Positions 42,548 to 51,858 of a stretch of 64,000 nucleotides of DNA are shown here, piece after piece. The DNA is from Paenibacillus sp. RUD330 (GTDB taxonomy: Bacteria; Bacillota; Bacilli; Paenibacillales; Paenibacillaceae): positions 2,606,501 to 2,670,500 of the forward strand of contig NZ_CP022655.2 of assembly GCF_002243345.2 (NCBI RefSeq), given 5' to 3'. Position 1 is the first letter of the stretch, and each line of letters opens with the position of its first letter. The translations under genes were made by a program, and so were the position numbers. The notes beneath the pieces are model-generated. The model had not been told where the DNA came from. It was given only the letters and a program-made list of their open reading frames with translations, and made no database searches.

Positions 42548-43957
42548 CTAGGAAGAGAGCCAGCGGCGCAGAGCCGGGATCCGCGAAATGAGTACAAGGT
42601 CGACAATCAAGATGGCCATTATGGAGAGGCCGACGAGCGGCATAAGGATGCCTAGTACAGCCATGATGGCCAGAACGCCGATCATGACGCCTTTCTCTTT
42701 GGGCTTGCGGGGGGCGCCTAATGTGCCTGAAGGCTTTCGCTTGCGCCACATGACATAGGATCCGGCCGAAATAAGCACAAGGCCGAGGCATGTCACTAGT
42801 CCGATGATCTGATTGGCCAGACCGAACAGCCTGCCTTCATGAAGAGCGATACCCAGGGTGATCAGCTTTGCCATAACACCGAAGTCCTGGTAGCGGACAT
42901 CGGTAAGGACGGCGCCGCTGTATGGGTCCACATGCAGAGTGACTTCTTTTCCCGGCTTTACATGATCGGTAGATACGCTGTATACGCCGGAGTCACCCCT
43001 CGGCATGGTTATCGTATAAGGCTTAAGGACATGTTGACGCTCCGCAATGGCGGCGATTTCGTTCATAGACAGCCTTACATAACCGCCCGAGATGGAATTC
43101 GGCACGGGCGTATTTTCGGCCGCCCATGGAATATTGTCCGCAATATCCTTGGCGACAGTAATGGATTCCGGCTGCCCCGAAAAAAGGTATGCGTAGGGAG
43201 GTGTATTGGTATTGGTGGCGTTGGCCGCCCGATCGATCTGTCCGCCAAGGACGCCTGACCAAGGGAGTCCGGTCGCAATCAAGATGAGAATGAACAGGGA
43301 CAGCCAGAATGCGGGTACGGCATGCAGATCGCGCCAGAATTGACGGCTCCCCCGCTTGCCGAGCCTGGGCAGCACCGTTCCCCAGACGCTGAATCGGCCC
43401 CGCGGCCACCATAAATAGAGCCCTGTAACCGTGAGTACGATTCCCCAGCAAGCGGCCATTTCCACAAGACGGTTCGGCAGCGTTCCGCTCAGAAGCAGCT
43501 GGCTGTGCATCTTTTTGAAGAAGGAGGAGAAGGTTTTCTCGGCGTCCATCATCCCGTACACTTTTCCGTCATAGGGATCGGCATAAAGAACGGCCTGCGC
43601 CCCTTCATTCATGACCGAAAACGTTACTGTCGACTTCGCATCATCAGGCAGGGTAATGGACTGGATGCTCAAGCCCGGATGCTGCTGCTTGACGGCTGCC
43701 GAAAGCTGATCGGGCGAAAGTCTGGAAGCGCCGACTTCCCGAACGGTGAGCAGATCCTTGTAGAGATAACCTTCGATTTGCGGCTTGAACAGGTACATGG
43801 ATCCGCTGAAAGCAAGAATGATGAGAAACGGCGCAAAGATGATTCCGGCATAGAAATGCCATCTCCAGACGGTTTGATACAGGGCGGGAAGCAAGCCGCG
43901 ATTGCCGCCCGTCCGGATGCTGCCAGTCGATTGCTGCAGCTCAGGCTCCATCTTCAT
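42548..43957 (-). CDS. PepSY-associated membrane protein
   Basis: About 469 residues with four or five long membrane helices and two extracytoplasmic PepSY regions. Landmarks: YQTVWRWHFYAGIIFAPFLI (His-containing first helix), RLVEMAACWGIVLTVTGLYL, FWRDLHAVPAFWLSLFILIL and IALHEGRLFGLANQIIGL. Conserved His residues in the helices resemble haem-ligating PepSY_TM proteins proposed to act in iron or flavin redox. The start is uncertain. ATG 43957 is chosen, as the upstream in-frame ATGs at 44002 and 44032 lie at or before the predicted transcription start. First gene of the operon. Confidence 0.85.
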   Translation of the reverse strand: MKMEPELQQSTGSIRTGGNRGLLPALYQTVWRWHFYAGIIFAPFLIILAFSGSMYLFKPQIEGYLYKDLLTVREVGASRLSPDQLSAAVKQQHPGLSIQSITLPDDAKSTVTFSVMNEGAQAVLYADPYDGKVYGMMDAEKTFSSFFKKMHSQLLLSGTLPNRLVEMAACWGIVLTVTGLYLWWPRGRFSVWGTVLPRLGKRGSRQFWRDLHAVPAFWLSLFILILIATGLPWSGVLGGQIDRAANATNTNTPPYAYLFSGQPESITVAKDIADNIPWAAENTPVPNSISGGYVRLSMNEIAAIAERQHVLKPYTITMPRGDSGVYSVSTDHVKPGKEVTLHVDPYSGAVLTDVRYQDFGVMAKLITLGIALHEGRLFGLANQIIGLVTCLGLVLISAGSYVMWRKRKPSGTLGAPRKPKEKGVMIGVLAIMAVLGILMPLVGLSIMAILIVDLVLISRIPALRRWLSS

Positions 43958-44003
43958 CTGTATGAACAACCCCCATTCAATTAGGTCCTTATCGACCTTC
44001 ATA

Positions 44004-44048
44004 AGTATAGGGAACCGGAACCTATTCAACATGACTCGAAGGGGTCAT
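44004..44048 (-). promoter_or_regulatory. operator TGACCC-N4-GAGTCA and -10 of the PepSY operon
   Basis: On the minus strand TGACCCCTTCGAGTCA (44032-44047) is an inverted repeat with one mismatch. TATACT (44004-44009) is a good -10, centred 33 bp downstream. The expected start near 43998 puts the operator at about -41.5. No proper -35 is present at the usual place. Confidence 0.7.
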
Positions 44049-44091
44049 TTCGGCTGCAGCTTCTTTTGGGAGGGAACGCATCGGCCATTTG

Positions 44092-44205
44092 TGTTAACTT
44101 AAAAATGTTATGACAGGTTAACATTTCCTTTACAGGCTGCCGGTCCATTGATACAATGGCTTGGAATCATTGTTAACCATTCATCTATTAATTAAGGTTA
44201 ACATT
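44092..44205 (+). promoter_or_regulatory. bioB promoter between two BirA-type operators
   Basis: TTTACA (44129-44134) and TACAAT (44152-44157) are 17 bp apart. Operator 1 is TGTTAACTT (44092-44100), 15 bp, GGTTAACAT (44116-44124). Operator 2 is TTGTTAACC (44170-44178), 17 bp, GGTTAACAT (44196-44204). Both match the known BirA pattern of TGTTAAC arms in Firmicutes. One site lies upstream of -35, the other downstream of the start site. Confidence 0.85.
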
Positions 44206-44235
44206 AGAAGGATACGAACAGGGTGATCAAAGCGG

Positions 44236-45231
44236 ATGGCTAGGACCGAGAAAAAGGATTGGAACCGATTTGCGGAAAAGGCGTTGAACGGAGAATGCCT
44301 TACGCTGGAGGAAGGACTTGCCCTTCTGGAGGCGGGGAATGATGAGATCCTATCGATTCTGCAGGCGGCTTTCACGGTGCGCAAGCATTTTTATGGGACA
44401 AAGGTCAAGCTCAACATGATCATCAATGCCAAGAGCGGCCTCTGTCCGGAGGACTGCGGCTACTGCTCGCAATCGATCGTATCGGCGGCCCCGATCGAAA
44501 AATACAAGCTGCTGGACAAGGACACGCTGCTTGCCGGCGCGCGCGAGGCGATGCAGCGCAAGGCCGGCACTTATTGTATCGTGGCATCGGGAAAAGGTCC
44601 GACCGATAAGGAGATCGGGCAGGTTGTCAAAGCGGTCAAAGAAATACGGGAAACGCTGCCGCTCAAAATCTGCGTCTGCCTCGGCATCCTGAAGGAAGGG
44701 CAGGCGGAAAAGCTGGCGGATGCCGGGGTTCACAGGTACAACCACAATCTGAACACAAGCAAAGAGAACTTCCCGTCCATCACGTCGACACATACCTACG
44801 ATCAGCGGATCGAGACGATCCATGCGGCAAAGCGGAGCGGAATGTCTCCTTGCTCGGGAGTCATTGTCGGCATGGGCGAGACAAACCTGGAGATTGTCGA
44901 GATGGCTTATGCCCTTAGAGAGCTGGATGCGGATTCGATTCCGATCAATTTCCTGAACCCCATTCCGGAGACGCCTCTCGAAGGCTCGGAGCTGACGCCG
45001 GCCATGAAGGCGCTCAAGGTGCTGGCATTGTTCCGCTTCCTGTGCCCCTCCAAGGAAATCCGCATCGCGGGCGGCCGCGAGTTGAATCTTCGTTCCCTTC
45101 AGCCGTTTTCCCTATATGCGGCCAATTCCATTTTTGTAGGCGACTATTTGACGACGGCAGGTCAGGAGGCGATGGCCGACTACCGAATGATTGAAGACCT
45201 GGGGTTTGAGATCGAAGAGAATGCCCTCTGA
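44236..45231 (+). CDS. bioB: biotin synthase
   Basis: 331-residue radical SAM enzyme that inserts sulfur into dethiobiotin. The 4Fe-4S motif is CPEDCGYCSQS near residue 70. Further landmarks are YNHNLNTSKENFP and PINFLNPIPETPLEG, and the conserved Arg in IRIAGGRELNLRS. No other biotin genes are nearby, so bioB is a separate unit. BirA-type operators flank its promoter, so biotin should repress it. Confidence 0.96.
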   Translation: MARTEKKDWNRFAEKALNGECLTLEEGLALLEAGNDEILSILQAAFTVRKHFYGTKVKLNMIINAKSGLCPEDCGYCSQSIVSAAPIEKYKLLDKDTLLAGAREAMQRKAGTYCIVASGKGPTDKEIGQVVKAVKEIRETLPLKICVCLGILKEGQAEKLADAGVHRYNHNLNTSKENFPSITSTHTYDQRIETIHAAKRSGMSPCSGVIVGMGETNLEIVEMAYALRELDADSIPINFLNPIPETPLEGSELTPAMKALKVLALFRFLCPSKEIRIAGGRELNLRSLQPFSLYAANSIFVGDYLTTAGQEAMADYRMIEDLGFEIEENAL

Positions 45232-45641
45232 ACAACCATGAATTCGGCGTGAACGAGCATAAAATGACGGTGCCTGGCGTGTCGGTTCGAGAGGCCGTGG
45301 AGGATATCCTTCACGGCTTTTTTGCGCCCGGTTTCAACGCTCCGAACAGGCTGGCATCAGCATGGGTCAGCGGTCGTATCAATAGCCCGATCGGGCCGTT
45401 TTTTCATTTTTCACGCAGTTGTCGGAAAGAGTTGATCCTTTGTTGAACGTTTAAGGTCGAAGAAGTGTCAGGCATTGAATTGCAGCTAGACAACGGTACA
45501 ATGATTTTAATCCTGCATGGCCAGTCGTCTTTGGACAGCTTTTCCTCCACGGTTCAAGCCGGTCTCATGGGCTGTCGCTCCCCTGCGGCAAACGGAGATA
45601 AAAGCATGAAAAGGGTGGAGAGCGTTTGCTCGCTTCATACA
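45232..45641. other. intergenic region between bioB and cydA, no supported gene
   Basis: Holds the bioB terminator (45294-45323), a TTGAAT-16 bp-TACAAT promoter (45475-45502) and a long untranslated leader for cydA. Open frames here lack ribosome sites. Confidence 0.6.
45294..45323 (+). terminator. intrinsic terminator after bioB
   Basis: GCCGTGGAGGAT/ATCCTTCACGGC (45294-45317) forms a 12-bp stem with one G-T pair and is followed by TTTTTT. Confidence 0.8.
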
Positions 45642-45659
45642 TTGTGAAATTATTCTCAT
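45475..45659 (+). promoter_or_regulatory. cyd promoter and Rex-like operator in the leader
   Basis: TTGAAT (45475-45480) and TACAAT (45497-45502) form a promoter with a 16-bp spacer. About 140 nt downstream, TTGTGAAATTATTCTCAT (45642-45659) matches the Rex consensus TTGTGAA-N4-TTCACAA at 12 of 14 arm positions. Rex represses cydABCD in B. subtilis when NADH is low, from sites in the leader. Confidence 0.7.
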
Positions 45660-45677
45660 ACTCGGAGGCGATAAAGG

Positions 45678-47042
45678 TTGGCAGTAGACACAGTTTTTTG
45701 GAGCAAAATGGTGACGGGCATGACATTGGGGTTCCACGCCATTTTTGCGACGATTGGCGTCGGCATCCCGTTGTTGATCGCTATCGCAGAGTTCATCGGA
45801 ATCCGCAAGAAGGATCCTCACTACATCCTGATGGCCAAAAGATGGTCGCGAGGATTCATCATTTCGGTCGCTGTCGGTGTCGTAACCGGCACGGCGATTT
45901 CCCTGCAGCTGGCGCTGGTATGGCCCCATTTCATGAAGCTGGCCGGCAATGTCATCGCCCTTCCGCTCTTTATGGAAGTGTTCGCATTCTTTTTTGAAGC
46001 CATCTTCCTCGGCATCTATTTGTACACATGGGATCGGTTCAAAAATCCGTATATTCACTGGCTGCTCACGATTCCGATCGTCGCCGGGGCAGGCATGTCC
46101 GCTGTTTTCATTACAACGGTGAACGGATTCATGAACCAGCCCGGAGGCTTCGTCATGGAAGCGGGGCACTTCACGGCGGTCGATCCGGTGCAGGCGATGC
46201 TGAATACGGCGACGTTCTCCAAGGTTTTCCACGTCTTAAGCTCCGCCTACCTGACTGGAGCCGCCCTATTGGCCGGCATCGCAGCTTATACGATGCTGAG
46301 AAAAGGCAGGAGCGCCTATCACAAAAAAGCCTTGAACCTCAGCATGGCAGCTGTCCTGCTGTTCGGCCTTCTCAACACGCTGGCCGGAGATGTATCCGCC
46401 AAGTTTTTGGCCGAGCATCAGCCGGAGAAGCTGGCAGCGGCAGAGTGGCATTTCGAGACGGAAAAAGGCGCGGATCTGATCTTGATGGGATGGCTCAATA
46501 CGGAGCATGAAATTATCGGAGCCATTCATCTGCCGAAGCTTCTCAGCTTCCTCGCTTTCGGAGACTTTAATGCAGAGGTGAAAGGGCTGGAGGAATTCCC
46601 TTTGGATGAGCGTCCGCCGCTTCTCGTTCATTACTTGTTCGATTTCATGGCCGGAATCGGATTTGCGCTGCTGGCAATAGCCTGCTTGTATTTCTTGTTC
46701 GTATTCTGGAAAAAACGCAACGAGCTCAACAAATGGCTGCTCCGCATCCTGGCGCTGACCGCGCCGCTGTCATTTCTGGCCGTGGAGTTCGGCTGGCTGT
46801 ATGCGGAGCTCGGGAGGCAGCCATGGATCATTCGAGGGTATATGCGTGTCGAAGAAGCAGCCACGACATCCCCAAGCGTACGATTGCTGTTTTTCCTCTT
46901 CCTCCTGTTGTACATCGCCTTGGCCGTCGTATGTGTTCTCGTGCTGCGCCGATTGTTCCATCATAAGCCGGCGGAAGCGGAGATGGAGACATGGTTGAAG
47001 GAGAAGCGGGATATTTCCAAGGAAGGGGGCGAGAGGGCATGA
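45678..47042 (+). CDS. cydA: cytochrome bd ubiquinol/menaquinol oxidase subunit I
   Basis: 454 residues, with about nine membrane helices. The low-spin or high-spin haem ligand His is in MTLGFHAIFATIGVG near residue 20. GWLNTEHEIIGAIHLP and the conserved ERPPLLVHYLFDFM region follow, and GRQPWI lies near residue 380. The length indicates the short Q-loop form typical of Firmicutes. The TTG start at 45678 has GGAGG 9 nt upstream. First gene of cydABDC. Confidence 0.95.
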   Translation: MAVDTVFWSKMVTGMTLGFHAIFATIGVGIPLLIAIAEFIGIRKKDPHYILMAKRWSRGFIISVAVGVVTGTAISLQLALVWPHFMKLAGNVIALPLFMEVFAFFFEAIFLGIYLYTWDRFKNPYIHWLLTIPIVAGAGMSAVFITTVNGFMNQPGGFVMEAGHFTAVDPVQAMLNTATFSKVFHVLSSAYLTGAALLAGIAAYTMLRKGRSAYHKKALNLSMAAVLLFGLLNTLAGDVSAKFLAEHQPEKLAAAEWHFETEKGADLILMGWLNTEHEIIGAIHLPKLLSFLAFGDFNAEVKGLEEFPLDERPPLLVHYLFDFMAGIGFALLAIACLYFLFVFWKKRNELNKWLLRILALTAPLSFLAVEFGWLYAELGRQPWIIRGYMRVEEAATTSPSVRLLFFLFLLLYIALAVVCVLVLRRLFHHKPAEAEMETWLKEKRDISKEGGERA

Positions 47043-48055
47043 TCAGTTACGAGCTGATGGGCATCTCGGTGCTGTGGCTGTTTCTATACGGCTATCTGAT
47101 CGTTGCCTCCATTGATTTCGGAGCGGGCTCTTTTGCCTTTTATGCTCGATCGACCAAGCAGGATCATGTCATGAATCGTCTCATTTCCCGATATTTATCT
47201 CCGGTTTGGGAAATTACAAACGTATTTTTTGTCTTTTTCTATATCGGCATCGTCGGCTTTTTCCCCGATACGGCCTATTATTACGGCTCCGCGCTGCTTG
47301 TACCGGGAAGCATCGCCGTCATCCTGCTCGCCATTCGAGGCTCGTTTTACGCCTTTGAAAACTATGGCTCCAAAACGAACATTATCTATCTGTTTTTGTA
47401 CGGAGCGACGGGGCTGCTGATTCCGGCCTCCTTGTCGGTGGCTCTGACGGTCTCTGAGGGCGGCTTTATCTTGAAGCAGGCGGATGCCGTTTCTCTGGAT
47501 TACTGGGCGCTGTTCACAAATCCGTTGTCCTGGAGCATCGTCGGCCTTGCGATCGTGTCCGTCTTGTTCATCAGCAGCTCTTTTCTGGCCTTTTACGCCT
47601 CGCGCGCAGAGGATCATTCCGCTCTGAAGCTGCTGCGGACCTATGCCCTGTTTTGGAGCACCCCGACGATCATTACCGCATTGACGGCGTTTATTTTTTT
47701 GGGCCAGCACAATGAGCGGCATTTTCAAAACATGATGGATTTATGGTGGCTGCTCGGGCTCTCCGTTGCCTTTTTCATGGTCGCTATGTGGCTTTTATAT
47801 CAAGGACGCCGGTACGGTCTGGCTTTCATATGCATCATGCTGCAATTTTTCTCGGCCTTTTTCGCTTACGGGATCGGACATTATCCGTATATCCTCGATC
47901 CGTACATCACGATTCAAGGCGGCGCTACCTCGCCGTCGATGGGATTTGCGCTTGTCGTCGCTTTCATTGGAGGCCTGTGCCTGCTGATTCCTTCGCTGGC
48001 TCTTGTCTTCAAGCTGTTCCTGTTCGATGCGGATTATGTCAAAGGGAACAAATAA
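47039..48055 (+). CDS. cydB: cytochrome bd oxidase subunit II
   Basis: 338-residue membrane protein with about eight helices. The N-terminal segment LWLFLYGYLIVASIDFGAGS is typical of CydB. It overlaps the cydA stop by 4 nt (ATGA). Together with CydA it forms the high-affinity quinol oxidase. Confidence 0.93.
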   Translation: MISYELMGISVLWLFLYGYLIVASIDFGAGSFAFYARSTKQDHVMNRLISRYLSPVWEITNVFFVFFYIGIVGFFPDTAYYYGSALLVPGSIAVILLAIRGSFYAFENYGSKTNIIYLFLYGATGLLIPASLSVALTVSEGGFILKQADAVSLDYWALFTNPLSWSIVGLAIVSVLFISSSFLAFYASRAEDHSALKLLRTYALFWSTPTIITALTAFIFLGQHNERHFQNMMDLWWLLGLSVAFFMVAMWLLYQGRRYGLAFICIMLQFFSAFFAYGIGHYPYILDPYITIQGGATSPSMGFALVVAFIGGLCLLIPSLALVFKLFLFDADYVKGNK

Positions 48056-48104
48056 ACCCAATGGTTCACATCCTTACAGGCCTTAAATCAAGGAGGAGAA
48101 TGGT

Positions 48105-49919
48105 GTGAAGCGGAAAACCAGCATGATCTCACAGCAAATGTCTGAGCAAAGAAAAAACCTGGTTCTCCTTGCCGTCCTTTCGCTCGCGCTTGGCGCAGCC
48201 ATAATCAGCCAGGCCGCATTGCTCGCGGAAGCCGTCCAGCGGATTTTTGTGGAGAGAGCCTCCCTTTCATCGGTTCTCGTGCTGCTCGGCATGCTGCTGG
48301 CCGCGATGACGGCACGTACCCTGTTGTCGTATGGGAACGGCAAGATCGGCTTGCGTATGGCCGCCGACGCCAAGCGGAACATGCGGGCAGCGGTGCTGCG
48401 TCATTTGACCCATGCTGCCATGCGGTCGGCCCTTTCCGGCCAGACAGGAGGCAAGGTCAGCATCGCACTGGATGCCGTGGACGAGGCGGACAGCTATTTC
48501 AGCCAGTACATGCCGCGGATGATGGAAGCGGCCCTGATTCCGCTCATGATTTTGGCCGTTGCGTTTGTCCAGCATGCCAATACCGGCTTCATCATGCTGC
48601 TTACGGCTCCGTTCATTCCGTTATTCATGATTCTGGTCGGACTGAAGACGAAGGCCAAATCGGAGCAGAAATATGAGCAGCTGGCCGAATTTTCCGGTAC
48701 ATTCCTGGATTCCCTGCAAGGACTGGTCACATTGAAGCTGTTTGGACGGGCTCGCCGCCAGCAGCAGGAAATCGAGCGCAGCAGCATCGGATACCGGGAT
48801 GCCACGATGGGCATCCTGCAGATCGCGTTTACGAACACCTTCATGCTGGAGTCGATCGTCATGCTGAGCATCGGCATCGTCGCTCTGGAGCTGGCTCTTC
48901 AGCTGCTCGTTTTCAACTCTCTCACTTTCCATGCCGCTTTCTTCGTTCTGCTGCTCGTTCCGGAGTTTTACAGCCTGCTGAAGAACACAGGCACGGCTTT
49001 TCACAGCGGCCGAACGAGCATGGGAGCGGTGCGCAAGGTCGACGAGCTGCTTGCGGCGACAAGCAGCAAGAGCGGTCTGGCCGATCGCGGGGAGGAATCC
49101 TCCGCGATGGATGGAGCCAAGGCGGCGGCCCGGGAGGGCGGATGCCTCACAGCCCTTGCGGCTGGATCCGCCCTGCCGCCGGCCTTAGAACTCAACGATG
49201 TCCGATTCAGCTATGGACCAGATTCCTTTGAGATCTCGACAGGCCGGATAAAGCTTGGCTCAGGAGAGCACATCGCCATTGTCGGAAAAAGCGGCTCCGG
49301 CAAAACGACGCTGCTGAACCTCCTTTCCGGCTTGTTGAACCCGGCATCCGGAGAGGTTCTGGCCAACGGATGTCCTCTAATCGAATACGATGAGGCCTCT
49401 TGGTTCGAGCAGGTCAGCTATATTACGCAGCATCCGTATATTTTCGCCGGCACATTCGCTGAGAATATTGCGATTGGAGCCGGGCGGAGCGTATCCAGGA
49501 CCGAAATTGAGCGGGCGGCGGAGGAAGCCGGACTTGCTGAAGTGGCCGCCCAGTTCGAGCAGGGCTTCGATACGGTTGTGGGAGAAGGAGGCAGGGGACT
49601 GTCCGGCGGGGAAAAGCAGCGGCTTGCCTTGGCCAGGGCATTTTTGAAGCGGCCCGCGCTTATTTTGTTCGACGAACCGACCGTGGGACTGGATCTGCAC
49701 ACCGAGCGCATCCTGCAGCGCTCGATAGCCGCGCTGGCCGAAACAGCGACGATGATTACGGTGGCTCACCGATTGCATACGATTCGGAATGCGGACAAGC
49801 TGTTGTTCATGGAAAACGGAACGGTGCTGGACTCAGGAAGCCATGAACAGCTTCTGAAGCGGCTGCCGCCATATGCCGAAATGGTCCGCATCCAACAAAG
49901 AGGGGGCATGATGGCATGA
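48105..49919 (+). CDS. cydD: thiol reductant ABC exporter subunit CydD
   Basis: 604 residues. Six N-terminal helices are followed by an ATPase domain with Walker A GKSGSGKTTLL, signature LSGGEKQRLALARA and Walker B LILFDEPTVGLD. The membrane part (IISQAALLAEAVQRIF, YFSQYMPRMMEAALIPLMI, FIPLFMILVGLKTKAKSEQK) resembles CydD rather than CydC. CydDC exports glutathione or cysteine in E. coli and is needed for bd oxidase assembly. GTG start at 48105, with AAGGAGG upstream. Confidence 0.92.
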   Translation: MKRKTSMISQQMSEQRKNLVLLAVLSLALGAAIISQAALLAEAVQRIFVERASLSSVLVLLGMLLAAMTARTLLSYGNGKIGLRMAADAKRNMRAAVLRHLTHAAMRSALSGQTGGKVSIALDAVDEADSYFSQYMPRMMEAALIPLMILAVAFVQHANTGFIMLLTAPFIPLFMILVGLKTKAKSEQKYEQLAEFSGTFLDSLQGLVTLKLFGRARRQQQEIERSSIGYRDATMGILQIAFTNTFMLESIVMLSIGIVALELALQLLVFNSLTFHAAFFVLLLVPEFYSLLKNTGTAFHSGRTSMGAVRKVDELLAATSSKSGLADRGEESSAMDGAKAAAREGGCLTALAAGSALPPALELNDVRFSYGPDSFEISTGRIKLGSGEHIAIVGKSGSGKTTLLNLLSGLLNPASGEVLANGCPLIEYDEASWFEQVSYITQHPYIFAGTFAENIAIGAGRSVSRTEIERAAEEAGLAEVAAQFEQGFDTVVGEGGRGLSGGEKQRLALARAFLKRPALILFDEPTVGLDLHTERILQRSIAALAETATMITVAHRLHTIRNADKLLFMENGTVLDSGSHEQLLKRLPPYAEMVRIQQRGGMMA

Positions 49920-51643
49920 GCGATCTGGCTATTCTTTCCAGAGCGATGATTCAGGAGCGCAAGGATATCTTCCTTTCGATTCTAGGCGGATTTATCGCCG
50001 GCATTGCAGGCGTTGGCCTCTTTTCCGCGAGCGGATATCTGATCTCGCAGACGGTATTTGCGCCGCCGCTGTATACGTTGATCGTGCTCACCTCGCTGGT
50101 CAAGCTGCTTGGCCTCGTCCGGGCGGCAAGCCGGTACGCCGAACGGCTGTATTCCCACCGGGCGACGTTCTCCATGCTGAGCCGCTTGCGCACCACCTAT
50201 TTTGGCAAGCTTATTCCTTTGACGCCCGGTCTGCTGAACAAAAACCGCAGCGGCGACCTGCTTTCCCGGATCGTAGGGGATGTGGAAAGCCTGCAGCATT
50301 ATTTTTTGCGGGTCGCTTATCCTCCGGTCATTGTCGTCATGGTTTTTTTGGCCACGATGCTGTTCACTTCGGCCTTTTCCTTCTGGGTTTCGTGTCTGTT
50401 CGTGCTGGGAATGCTGGCGACGGCAGTGGCGGTGCCGGGAATCGTCTTGCAGGGCCAGCGGAAAATCCATGGACGCGTTCGCCGGCAGCGGGCTCTGTTG
50501 TCCACGGAGGTGACCGAAGTGTTGTACGGCTTCCGGGATTTGAAGCTTTACGGACAATTGGCGCCGCGGGAGCAGCAGCTTCAGCAAGCTTCCGCCGCCT
50601 TGGCGGACGAGCAGCGGACAGCGGCCGGACATCTGCTGCGCGGCCAGCTCATGCATGCTTTTGTCACGTATCTGATCACTTGGGGAGTGCTGGCGCTGGG
50701 GGCCTATTTGATTCAGGAAGGATCGCTAGCCGGCGTTTTCCTGGCCATGCTGGTCATGGCCTCGCTCACCGTATTCGAGGAAGCCGCGGCAATGTCGGTT
50801 TTGCCCGCCTATAAGCAGGATAGCGAGCATGCGGCCGGTCGGCTGACGGAGACGCTGCGGCCTCCAGACGAGCCGGCTGAGCATCCAGGCCGCCCGTTGT
50901 CGGCCGATCATGCCGTTTCGTTGGAGCTGTCGGCGGTGTCGTTTCATTATGAAGGGGAACGGCGGCCGGCGCTGAAGGATATTTCCCTGCATATCCGGCC
51001 CGGATCCAAGACGGCTATTGTGGGGCCGAGCGGATCGGGCAAGTCTACGATCGTCGACATGCTGCTCAAGCTGCGTCCTCCGGCGGCTGGCGAGATCAGG
51101 ATGGACGGCGTTCCGCTCGCGGAACTGGAGGAGACGAGCATTTGGCAAGCGGCCCATGTCGTGCTGCAGCAGAGCCATTTTTTCCGGGGCACGATCCGGG
51201 ACAACCTGCTGCTCGATGGAGACGGTTATGAGGACGGGCAGTTGACGGATATGCTCGCCAGGATGCAGTTGCAGCATGTCTCGTTGACCGATACGGTGGT
51301 TGAAAAAGGGGAGAACCTGTCGGATGGAGAGAAGCAGCGGCTCGCGCTGGCGCGGGCGATGCTCCGCAAAGGACGGTTATGGCTTCTCGACGAACCGACG
51401 TCAGCGCTGGACTATGTAACCGAACAGCGCGTCATGCGGCAGTTATTCGGACAGGCTGCGGATGATACGCTGCTCCTGATTTGCCATCGGCTTGCCGGAT
51501 TGGAGGCGATGGACCGGATTGTCGTCATGGATCAAGGCGGAATCGTGGAAACGGGTACTTTTGCGGAATTGATGGAGCAGAAGGGCTATTTCTACGAGAT
51601 GAAGCAAATCGAGCTGCAGGTAATTGGAGAAACGGAACGGTAG
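49916..51643 (+). CDS. cydC: thiol reductant ABC exporter subunit CydC
   Basis: 575 residues. Six N-terminal helices with CydC-like segments (GVGLFSASGYLISQTVFAP, RAASRYAERLYSHRATF) are followed by an ATPase domain. Walker A is GPSGSGKST, the signature is NLSDGEKQRLALARA, and Walker B is LWLLDEPTSALD. It overlaps cydD by 4 nt and forms the heterodimeric exporter with it. Confidence 0.92.
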   Translation: MSDLAILSRAMIQERKDIFLSILGGFIAGIAGVGLFSASGYLISQTVFAPPLYTLIVLTSLVKLLGLVRAASRYAERLYSHRATFSMLSRLRTTYFGKLIPLTPGLLNKNRSGDLLSRIVGDVESLQHYFLRVAYPPVIVVMVFLATMLFTSAFSFWVSCLFVLGMLATAVAVPGIVLQGQRKIHGRVRRQRALLSTEVTEVLYGFRDLKLYGQLAPREQQLQQASAALADEQRTAAGHLLRGQLMHAFVTYLITWGVLALGAYLIQEGSLAGVFLAMLVMASLTVFEEAAAMSVLPAYKQDSEHAAGRLTETLRPPDEPAEHPGRPLSADHAVSLELSAVSFHYEGERRPALKDISLHIRPGSKTAIVGPSGSGKSTIVDMLLKLRPPAAGEIRMDGVPLAELEETSIWQAAHVVLQQSHFFRGTIRDNLLLDGDGYEDGQLTDMLARMQLQHVSLTDTVVEKGENLSDGEKQRLALARAMLRKGRLWLLDEPTSALDYVTEQRVMRQLFGQAADDTLLLICHRLAGLEAMDRIVVMDQGGIVETGTFAELMEQKGYFYEMKQIELQVIGETER

Positions 51644-51819
51644 AGACACGGCTCCGATGGCCTCGAAGGAAGCATGCCTGATGGTCCTGGCGGCCAAGGC
51701 CGGCTTCAAGCAGAGCAGCTCCAGCAAGCTTGCTCGGCGGCGAGCTGTTCTCCCATTCCATTTTCCATAGGCATCATGACCTAAACCGTGCAAGCAAGCG
51801 GAACGAAGAGCCTCTCCAA

Positions 51820-51858
51820 AACAGGACCTGTCAATCATTGACAGGTCCTGTTCCTTTC
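51820..51858 (+). terminator. terminator of the cyd operon
   Basis: An almost loopless stem of about 14-16 bp (51820-51835 with 51837-51852) is followed by CCTTTCTTT. It lies about 175 bp after cydC, and the intervening bases hold no supported gene. Confidence 0.75.

Noticed and set aside
45249-45647. Two short + strand frames between bioB and cydA
   Set aside because: They cross the bioB terminator or the cyd promoter and lack ribosome sites; they are better explained as leader sequence.
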